Shown in pieces: positions 34,266 to 42,879 of a stretch of DNA of 64,000 nucleotides. A model generated the notes under the pieces. The model had not been told where the DNA came from, searched no databases, and was given only the letters and a program-made list of their open reading frames with translations. The stretch comes from Colias croceus. Its lineage: Eukaryota; Arthropoda; Insecta; Lepidoptera; Pieridae. Positions within the stretch are counted from its first letter, which is position 1, and each line of letters starts with the position of its first letter. The DNA is taken from positions 682,001 through 746,000 of the forward strand of contig NC_059549.1 in the NCBI RefSeq assembly GCF_905220415.1, written 5' to 3'. A program made the position numbers and the translations under genes.

Positions 34266-35067
34266 ATACTTTCATAATAACTCATAATTTCACACACAAC
34301 GTTAAAATGTGTACGTCAAACCTACGTCTTGAAAAAAACAAACATAAAAAATGTTCCCTTGTTTAGCCGGTGATTTTCTTAATATTTCATCTCTACGACC
34401 GTAAGGAACGAAATTGATTATAATTCTAAGCGTATATAATATTATAATATTATGTAGTGGGTAGTATTTTCTCAATTGAAAGCTTTTCATAATAATATTA
34501 ATTTTACGAAGTAGTTAACCAGAATCAAGTACCTAGAGATATAATTCAAAAGACGGATAACACAGCAAACTCCATAAAAATCACAAAACAAGTCACACGA
34601 AATATCACCCTACAGAAATAGCACCATAAATTCTTCGAAAATTCCTGAAAATGTGTTATGAAGCTATTTTCCTGTATCTTGTCACAACAGTGTTCAAATC
34701 AAAATGGCCGACAGCTACTCGCGATCAATTGAAATCATGAAATATTGTCTTGAAGTGATGTTTGTTTCGAATGGCTGCAGGTAAAAGAAAAACTTAACAT
34801 TATTTCAAAATTGTCTAGTTTTCACGTAATTATTTGGACCATTTCTAAACCTAACTAGTTCTTTTAAAATTACTTTAGTGATAAAACCTGTGGATAAAAC
34901 AGTCTCTTATTCTGAGTCAATTTACGAAAATGTATTTGTAAATTAGGGAAAGGTTTTTTGTCGATACAAGCGCTCACAGAATTTCCACATTCAAAAAAGA
35001 CCATTAAAATATATGAGATTATGAAAATGAAATTTAATTTTAACCAAAGCTAATGTGAAACTTTATT

Positions 35068-35216
35068 AATACTATTGAACGGAGGATTTTATGGAGTTTC
35101 TTGCCGATTCTTCTCCATAGATACTGCTTTCCGAATCGGTGGTAAATGTTAAAAATATAATTATGTAATGACGTTTCGTAAGTGCTACTAAAAGTAGTCT
35201 TTGAATAAATAAACGT
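35068..35216 (+). repeat. LINE/SINE 3'-end repeat, copy 1
   Basis: It carries GCCGATTCTTCTCCATAGAT, CTGCTTTCCGAATCGGTGGT and AGTAGTCTTTGAATAAATAA. A second copy is at 58097-58240. The TTGAATAAAT end resembles a non-LTR element tail. The parent element is not in the window. Confidence 0.6.
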
Positions 35217-35291
35217 ACCGACTTAGTTACTTACTCAATATTTCAGATTTTATGTAAGAAATATTATTATCATTCAACTGAATAAAATAAA

Positions 35292-36486
35292 AAAAATAAC
35301 TGCGTTAAAAACAACCGACTTCAAAAACGGAAAAGTAAGAAATAAAAAAGATTTGATATTATTAATTACTACATATCGTCACTGGAAAGGCTAAAGTACT
35401 AAAGCGCCAAAATACCTAAAGTGCGTTTTTTATATGGTTGAGTTGGGTTTTTTCTTCTCTATACAATGGTCTAGGTCTTTTAGCAATCTGAGCATTAATT
35501 AAGGAGATAATGGCGCTTTAGCAGTGGCATTTTTCGTTTTTGTCGATGCGTCTATTTTACTTACCTAAAGAAAAGAAAATAATTTTTATTGTTATTGTTG
35601 GTTAGTTTTTTTTTCTTACTGCCATGTGTCCTTCAAGGTAAGATTAGAAACCTAAAGTGCGTCATTCAGTTAATTGTTGTCGTTTAAGTATTATTGACTT
35701 GCCGCAAATGGTAACAAAAAGGTCGTTTAGTAAATTTGCCTTACGAGAAAATTGATGAACGTAGGACTATTACTACTATTACACAAAAAGATGTCCTGCT
35801 ATTCGGGACAGAGACAAATCCAAGAAATCAAAGATCAAAAGTAAGGTTAGTTAAATTAGTTGATGTCTTTAAATTCATTTCTTACGTTTAAGTTACAATG
35901 ACTAAAACTGTATTATTCTGTATATTAGTTGTATGTGGCATATTAGTTGTTTTTCTTTTCCTAAATATCAATGGATGTTAGTGATTAATATTTATGCTTT
36001 ACTGTGTCTGAATATGTTCATGGAGATAAGCGCTTTTGGCTCACGTAGTTTTCAGAGCATTTATACTAAAGCGACACTATCTTCGAAAATACAACAGTAA
36101 TACGCATTATGTTTATTTTAAATGGTAGATAGAATTTTTATAACGATTTTTGCCTTCAGCATTATTACATCGGAATACAAGAAAAAAAGTTATGCCTGTT
36201 TGAACAGAAAAAAAAACTTTAAGTCGCTCTCCTGTAAAATGCACTTTTGGCGCTTTAGTAATTTAGCCTTTCCAGTGACGATATTATTTTTATGTGCTAT
36301 TTACTAAAAAGTTTTGATGTCGGTGCATGGGCTTAATACTAAGTGCTTAGTGTTTGGCACCGACTTCAAACCTATTTAATAAATAGCACATAAAAATAAT
36401 ATGTAGTAATTAATAATATCAAATCTTTTTTATTTCTTACTTTTCCGTTTTTGAAGTCGGTTGTATTTAACGCAGTTATTTTTATT
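35292..36486. mobile_element. Fold-back element of the AACCGACTTCAAAAA family with a nested transposon
   Basis: The outer arms are long inverted repeats: AATAACTGCGTTAAAAACAA at 35295 and its complement near 36466-36485, continuing through GAAGTCGGTT, TTTCCGTTTT and AATATCAAATC. The arms continue on the inner side of the insert (TATTTTTATGTGCTATTTA near 36283-36303 and its complement near 36380-36400) around a spacer with GATGTCGGTG/CACCGACTTC. The insert at 35377-36280 separates the left arm into two blocks. Confidence 0.7.
35377..36280. mobile_element. 904-bp DNA transposon nested in the fold-back arm (TIR CGTCACTGGAAAGGCTAAA, duplication ATAT)
   Basis: The TIRs read CGTCACTGGAAAGGCTAAA inward from each end, extending through ACTAAAGCGCCAAAA. 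The word ATAT occurs on both sides (35373-35376, 36281-36284). The uninterrupted right arm of the host element gives the empty site with one ATAT. Variants of CTAAAG[CT]GC recur in the interior on both strands (near 35515, 35651, 36066). No transposase; the 61-codon ORF inside shows no motif. Confidence 0.7.
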
Positions 36487-36539
36487 TAATACTTTTTAGT
36501 GTATTTTTCAACACGAATCAAACGAGCCCAAACTCGATA

Positions 36540-36863
36540 AAGTTGAGTCAATATATTACTGAGTTCCTATGGCCACCTTCCGATTCCATCATCAGATCAG
36601 CTCCATGTCATGATAATGTTTCATCGCTATCCAATTTACATTCGTATACAAAATTTCAGCTCAATCGGTTACCGGGAAGTGAATCAAAGTTACTTGCTAC
36701 ATTGAAATTAAGTCATCGAGTACAGACAAAAATGCTCATAAAATAAAAACTACTAGGCCTAGCCGAATAAAATTTTTATGGGACCAATTCGACACCATCC
36801 CGCATCGAACAAAAAAAGAATCACGTAAATCGGTTCAGAAACCTCGGAGTAATCGGTGTACAT

Positions 36864-36898
<35 letters not shown>

Positions 36899-36945
36899 CC
36901 GGCCGAATTGATAACCTCCTCCTTTTTTTTGAAGTCGGTTAATTA
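36540..36945 (-). mobile_element. AACCGACTTCAAAAA-family MITE, inverted, with an A run
   Basis: On the minus strand it starts AACCGACTTCAAAAAAAAGG, with the ACCGATTACTCCGAGG body, and extends further than the 22129 copy (through 36540). A homopolymer A run is at about 36869-36893. Confidence 0.6.
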
Positions 36946-37740
36946 ATCCTCTTTCAATATTCGAAACGTCTCTTTATAACATAAATAGCATTATTAAAGC
37001 ATACGTGTAAAATAAGTCTATATTTATTTATTTAATTCTTTATTTAACACACACATACATACCAAATTTGGTTTATATAACTCAAATAGTTTTCGAGTTA
37101 TAAGGGGGTGAAAAGTGGCTCGAAATGGTTCGTGTAAATATACACACGGCTGCTGCTCGCCAGTTCTCTTCGCTTGAACTCGGCTTGACACGCTGCCGCG
37201 TGTCTAGATAAGATAGGTACACAATATGTTAACACTATAATAAAATTTAGTAGTCACAGATTGAAACTTACTATTACCATTCATGAATTTCTCTTAAAAA
37301 GCAAAATATATTGAAGTAAAGTCAATGCGAAATCAAAAGAAAAAAATAAAATATCCCGAGACCTGCGTCTTAATTTATATAATGAGATCTTGCTTGATGT
37401 AAGAAATGGGATGTCGATGGGATCCAGTTTTTGAAAAAGTTAAGTCTATTATATTTAAAACTTGATTTAAGGGTATATAGTTAGAATTTAGTAAGTTAAA
37501 CATAATTATTATTATAACTAATAAATCATTATATTAATAAATAATAAATAATAAAAATCTTTATTTGTATAATCATTATATTTATTAATGTTCATAATAT
37601 TAGTTGCGTACATGTTAATAAACGACAACAAAAATGACTTCACCAGTATATGGTCATTTCACCATACCAAGTAGGTATCTGAAAACTATAGCCTAAATTT
37701 TTAATGCAATAAAATAGAAAAAACTTCAAATACAAAACTA

Positions 37741-37945
37741 TCTATACTAATATTATAAACTCTTCAAGTTTATTTTTTTGTTTGTTTGAACGCGCTAAGG
37801 TCAGGAACTACTAATCCGATTTGAAAAATTCTTTCGGTGTTAGGTAGCCCATTTATCGAGGAAGGCTACTTATATAGGCTGTATATCTTCACACTAAGAC
37901 TAATAGGAGCGGAGCAATGCGGGTAAAATCGCGAGGCACAGCTAG
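37741..37945 (+). mobile_element. Helitron-like element, Lep1 type (GGTGAAACCGCG subfamily)
   Basis: TCTATACTAATATTATAAAC start, GTTTGAACGCGCTAAGG, GGAGCGGAGCAATGCGGG, and CTAG (37942-37945), between A37740 and T37946. Confidence 0.75.
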
Positions 37946-38208
37946 TCAAATATAAACAGCACGCTATTATCACAGATAATATAAACTATACAAGCTATTA
38001 TCATTTTAATGCTTTAATCTCAATAAATTAAAAACTTATAAGCAAGCAGATTGTACCTAATTATGCAGGAGTCCGACATAACCCAGAGTCCTTTCCCGGG
38101 GGCCCTGGGTATGCGTAATTGCATTCTAAAGTATAATAAAATATTCGTTTTATAGAATATGATAAGAGATAGAGATTTTATTCATAAATATTACGTTTTT
38201 GAAGTGAA

Positions 38209-38346
38209 ACTTCGAAGTAATATTTCAAAGCTCGCGTCATGGCAATACCGTCACGAGATGGAGTAAGGCGACGATATTGGTATCTTTGAATCTTGCCAAA
38301 AAAGTTTCACTTCTGACACGTGTGATCAGCACACACGCTCTTTTTT
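38209..38346 (+). repeat. GAAGTGAAACTTC-family repeat, subfamily B, copy B2
   Basis: TTGAAGTGAAACTTCG at the left; AAAAGTTTCACTTCTGACAC and a hairpin GTGTG-ATCA-GCACAC at the right, then a T run. Confidence 0.7.
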
Positions 38347-38406
38347 AATTCTATAGTTATTATTAGAAGCTTGTCCTGGAGGCACTGTGAAGTTTTTAAT
38401 TAGATA

Positions 38407-38877
38407 ATGGGCAATTCTGATATGACGATCAATACATTTAAACTTACTTTAATTTATAATGTATCTAGAATTTTACGTAGACGTGTATCAATTAATTATA
38501 CTTTCCCAAACCCAGAAGTGATTACAAATTTACATGACCTCTCTCCCATATCAAAACTTGAATTAAACATGTCAAAATCGGCAAGACATTTGGTACCCAT
38601 TAATAAAGTTCCCATTCATGTTCCTAGTTACCAACTTCCAAGGTTAGAGAAAGGTTTAGGATTATTACGTCGCGTTGGAGAGATTAAAAGTTTTGTACAT
38701 TTCAACGAATCTTACTCAACTCGGGTCACGATTCGCAACTATTTGGTAACTTTGGGAATCGATCGCTTACCCCATTTCAACACTTACAAGTTGGTACGAG
38801 CTTTAGGTATCTGTATAGTTAATCTATATTCTCTTTTAGAGGTTTTAATGTTGGAAAGTATAGGAACGATGACATGA
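38407..38877 (+). CDS. Hypothetical 156-aa ORF, probably fortuitous
   Basis: It starts with ATG (MGNSDMTINTFKLTLIYN) and runs 156 codons to TGA, longer than other random frames in this AT-rich stretch. It shows no signal peptide, obvious domain or splice context, and I recognise no family. A downstream doublet (GATTTGTGTCCGC at about 38888 and 38909) hints that the region is part of a decayed repeat. Confidence 0.15.
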   Translation: MGNSDMTINTFKLTLIYNVSRILRRRVSINYTFPNPEVITNLHDLSPISKLELNMSKSARHLVPINKVPIHVPSYQLPRLEKGLGLLRRVGEIKSFVHFNESYSTRVTIRNYLVTLGIDRLPHFNTYKLVRALGICIVNLYSLLEVLMLESIGTMT

Positions 38878-39143
38878 TTGTGAGACGAGATTTGTGTCCG
38901 CTTGGAGGCAAGATTTGTGTCCGCATCTTCCGAAAAAGCGAGAAATGCTTTGATTTACTTGTCCAAGGTTTTAGATTGATTTTCTTGTATTTAATTGTTC
39001 TTATCAAGGCATTTGAATATTATTAATAAGCATGGGTACGCTAAATACATTTTCTTAGTTACGTTATCTATTTATTATAGTCACTTATTAATTGCTGATT
39101 CCATATTTCTAAATTACAATTTTAAAGTAGTTTATATTTAATA

Positions 39144-39312
39144 CTAGCGGTCCGCCCCGGCTTCGCCCGTCGTACATTTTTACGTTTTCTCTCCATAAGA
39201 ACCATCCTCGTACTTCAAGAAATGTAATAAAAAAGAATTAACGAAATCGGTTCAGTTGTTCTCGAGTTATGCGCTTACCAACACATTTTGCGATTCATTT
39301 TTATATTATAGA
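39144..39312 (-). mobile_element. Helitron-like element, Lep1 type (CCCCGGC subfamily)
   Basis: CTAG (39144-39147), then CGGTCCGCCCCGGCTTCGCC, a body with CTTCAAGAAATGTAATAAAA, ending TATATTATAGA and followed by T. It is one of the best-preserved copies of this subfamily. Confidence 0.7.
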
Positions 39313-39953
39313 TGACCACATAATATAAGAGTCTTGATTAGATATAAGCTTCTCTTGGAGTCTTGATTTTTTTTGTTGTTATTTTTTATTTGTAGCTGTA
39401 GTTATTATATCGATATTAATTGATTAGTTAATAAGTCCAATTTGCCACGTTTTTGTGAAGATTAGATACAAAAAATTAATTTGCAAAATTCGTGTTGTAT
39501 GATAGAAAATTAAATATTTTAATTTATAAAAGTAATCAACATTTTCATGGCTTCATACTTCACAATATAATAAGATTCTTCAAAGATCGGTTTTCCTCAG
39601 ATACTTATAATTCAAAAAGTAAATTGTAATTTTCCATCTGTCTCGGAATTTGTCACTTGCCCGCGAGGTGAATGAAATCCCATTATGAATGTAATTGGAA
39701 ATTAAAAAGTTGTTTACAAGTTTACAATTCTCAATTGTTATTGTTTACATTGCTTTTGAAGTGAACAATGAATGATAAATGCATAAAATATTGTAAACCT
39801 ATTAGTGACTAAAATATAGAGAAATCGTAAAACATAAATAGTTCTTGTATATAGTATATTTGTTTCAAAAATTGTGTCAATGCAAGAAGGGCCAAATTAT
39901 ATTATCATATTAAATGTACTAAGTAGGAAAAACTTTTCGGCACGTATAATTAA

Positions 39954-40180
39954 CTAGCTGTCCGCCCGCGGTTTCGCCCGCGTTTTTTAAGATAAACCAG
40001 TTCCCGTTTCCGTGGGATTTCCGGGATAAAACCTATCCTATGTGTTAATCCAAGTTACCCTCTATATGTGTGCTAAATTTCATTGTAATCGGTTCAGTAG
40101 TATTTGCGTGAAAGAGTAATAAACACACACACACACACCCTCACAAACTTTCGCATTTATAATATTAGTAGGAAGTAGGA
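39954..40180 (-). mobile_element. Helitron-like element, Lep1 type (GCGGGCGAAGCCGC subfamily)
   Basis: CTAG (39954-39957), then CTGTCCGCCCGCGGTTTCGC, TTTCATTGTAATCGGTTCAG, a CA repeat, and TTTCGCATTTATAATATTAG. Confidence 0.7.
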
Positions 40181-40572
40181 TACGCTCGTTTATTAGCTGT
40201 ATAGTATTATTTCTATCGACTTTACTTCATTTGAAATACCTAGTATTCAATTATAGGAACCATTATTACATTTTGAATGAATTGAAATAGCCAGAACTAT
40301 TTATATTATTGAAGCGTAATAGTGTGATAGACATTCGTGAATTATTAAATGCGGTATTAAAACATAAATGATGAAACTATGACCTAACACGGCTTACAAA
40401 GAGCGGTAAATGTCACATCAATCACAATATATTCACTAAATGGATTCCCGTGTTTAGCTTTTATTAGCTTCATAAATTTTGTAGCTTTTCTGTCATAACA
40501 GTTTCTAATTTGTCGTTTGGAATTGTATTATTATAAATATATTAATATTAAATAAATATTATCTATAGGACA

Positions 40573-40799
40573 TTATTACACAAATCGACCTAGTCCCACA
40601 GTAAGCTCAATTAAGGCTTGTGTTGTGGGTACTAGGCGACGATAAATATAATATAATATTTAATAAATACATATAAGTATAGATAATAACACCCAGACCC
40701 AAGAACAAATAAATGAGTTCATCACACAAATATTTGCCCTGATCGGGGATCGAACCCGGGACCGTCGCGTCGGCTCAGTAGGCAGTTACTAAAACTAAA
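40573..40799 (-). mobile_element. SINE with B-box head and GTGTTGTGGGTACTAGGCG-type tail
   Basis: On the minus strand the head contains GGTCCCGGGTTCGATCCCCG (B box near 40744-40762). The body has CTGGGTGTTATTATC and then the CGTCGCCTAGTACCCACAAC tail block common in lepidopteran SINEs. The A box is weak and no target duplication could be assigned. Confidence 0.6.
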
Positions 40800-41535
40800 T
40801 CCTATCCTATTACTGTTTTACTGTCGCATTTATAATAATAAAGGATATAATTTTAGTAATTCGTTAATTTTACATTCATTCATGTATGTATTCTAAATGA
40901 TTTAAAAAAGAGCGATATAAAAACCTCGGGCAGTTTTGGAAACGTCATTTAAAAGTGTTTTTGCGCTTTCCATTGAAAACAGTAACGCAACCTTTTATAA
41001 CTCAGTCACGCATCCCTCATTTGAACATTTCAAATTTTAAAGTAGTAAAGCCTCTTTTAATTGGATTAAAATTTCCAACACATGTTCTATAATATTATCA
41101 CTAAATATTTTAAACTAAGTTTCCGCACAATGTATAAGCTTTTAAAAGCTTCATCTGTATGTTTGTATTCTTGTACATTTACATTTAATCAACTCCTTTC
41201 GATTCGATTTTTATCCCATTTAAATGGAAAGATTTAATTCAAACTTTTTACACTTATCAAGGATCAACAACGACACAATAAATTCATGAGTAAGACTAAA
41301 GCATACCTTTTTAATTGTATTTTATTCTTTTTTCGAGGGTAGGCGCCAAAAAGTAATAACGTATTTTTCTTGCTCTGAAGTGTTTATTATTAAAATAAAA
41401 GGATTTTACATACAAATTTATGGAATTACAATCATAAAATATTCTGTACCTACCAGCTTTCATATCCATTTAAAAATTTCTAATAATAATAAGCTGCTTA
41501 CTAATAATTTCACAAGAAGTAAATTGTTCCAAAAC
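40800..41535. other. Non-coding stretch, right part probably the 5' UTR of the following LINE
   Basis: No clear 5' junction could be placed. The open frame of LINE ORF1 extends up to about 41380 without ATG. Confidence 0.35.
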
Positions 41536-42291
41536 ATGACATCTATGGAGTCACTGAAGCAGTCCATGGTGGACTTGACTGCCACATTTAACAAGAGGAT
41601 GGCAGAATTCCAGAAGAATCTGGAAAATAAAGCCCCTGCAAGCACTGATACATCCACTCAAATTGCTGCCGAGTTCAACACATTCCGTGCGTTTGTCACC
41701 ACTTCACTTGATTGTTTGCAGTCACAATTGGAAATTTTGATGAAGTTATACGATCAACAGGAAACCAGAAGTAGACGCAAAATGTTACTCATCCATGGTG
41801 TGCCTGAAAAGAGCCAAGAGAATCCATCACTTCTTGTGTGTGATCTCTTTTCTAAACATTTTAAACTTCAAAATTTCTCTGAAGAGTCCATCAACCGTTG
41901 CCATCGTTTGGGTCGAGTACAGGACAGCAAACCTAGACCGATTGTTCTGAAGTTGACTGATGTGAAACTCCGAGATAAGTTGTGGTCGAATAAAGTCTCC
42001 TTAAAAGGTTCCGGTATTACTCTTTCTGAGTTTTTGACCAAGCAACGGCATAATGCTTTTATGTCTGCTCGTAAGCGCTTCGGTATTGATAAGTGCTGGA
42101 CCAGAGACGGCTGCATTTTCATAATTGGACCAAATGACACCCGCTACCGAGCAACCTGCATTGCAGATGTTAATGCAATTCCCATTCCAAATGCTGCTTG
42201 TCCTACATCTTCTGTTCCTGCCAGTGGAGATCCATCGAAAGATGACAAGATTGTAAGCACAAGGCCAAAAAGACTGCATAAAGTTAAATAA
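41536..42291 (+). CDS. LINE ORF1 protein, 251 aa, coiled coil plus FP/RRM-like domain
   Basis: I take ATG 41536 (MTSMESLKQSMVDLTATFNK); the frame is open upstream only to a GTG. Residues 1-75 form an amphipathic, probably coiled-coil segment. About 78-200 carries RRKMLLIHGVPEK, SINRCHRLGRVQDSKPRPIV and KLRDKLWSNKVSLK, the pattern of CR1/L1 ORF1 RNA-binding domains and the related baculovirus FP protein. The C-terminus is basic (RPKRLHKVK). It should form RNA particles with the element's transcript. It is in a different frame from ORF2, 588 nt upstream. Confidence 0.75.
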   Translation: MTSMESLKQSMVDLTATFNKRMAEFQKNLENKAPASTDTSTQIAAEFNTFRAFVTTSLDCLQSQLEILMKLYDQQETRSRRKMLLIHGVPEKSQENPSLLVCDLFSKHFKLQNFSEESINRCHRLGRVQDSKPRPIVLKLTDVKLRDKLWSNKVSLKGSGITLSEFLTKQRHNAFMSARKRFGIDKCWTRDGCIFIIGPNDTRYRATCIADVNAIPIPNAACPTSSVPASGDPSKDDKIVSTRPKRLHKVK

Positions 42292-42879
42292 GTACTTATA
42301 TATAGTTTATTAATGTTGTTGTGGATTCTGTAAGTAATACTGCACTTTCTAATCTTTGCGATGATTATCTTATAATTTCTATTCATCCTTTTGTCTCATA
42401 TTTTAAAATTACACTATTCTTAATACAAACTTTCTCTAAATAATCATTTATGGATAAAAGTAAGGTAAATGTAAAGCAATCAACATTAATACACCCTTCA
42501 AACTTTATTTTTTATTTTTCATATTTCATTTGTCAAATGTCAAGTCAATGTCACGTCATCTGTCAAAATGTACTTTATAATATGTCAATACCCTAATGGA
42601 GTCCTTGATACTCGGACATTGGTTCAATTTATTTATATTAAGATTAAAATATATTAAGTACTGTCTTGTTTTGTATAATGATATAAATTGTGAAGCGTTT
42701 ATTATAATATAATTTTTTCCTTTTATGTTGCTGGAGGGTACAGGATAAATGAAAATAACTTTGATTATCTACATAAATATTATATTATATTTTACTATTT
42801 ATTAATTATATCTATTTATTTATATTTTTAAGTCTATTCATATATTATTATTTATTATAATATATATTTTTTTTTAAGA
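42292..42879 (+). other. Inter-ORF spacer of the CR1-type LINE
   Basis: 588 bases, very AT-rich, with many stops in all frames. Most LINEs have overlapping or closely spaced ORFs, so this is long. It could be an insertion or an internal start region for ORF2. Confidence 0.5.

Noticed and set aside
40744..40762. Possible tRNA gene from the B box
   Set aside because: The rest of a tRNA cloverleaf is missing and a SINE body follows.
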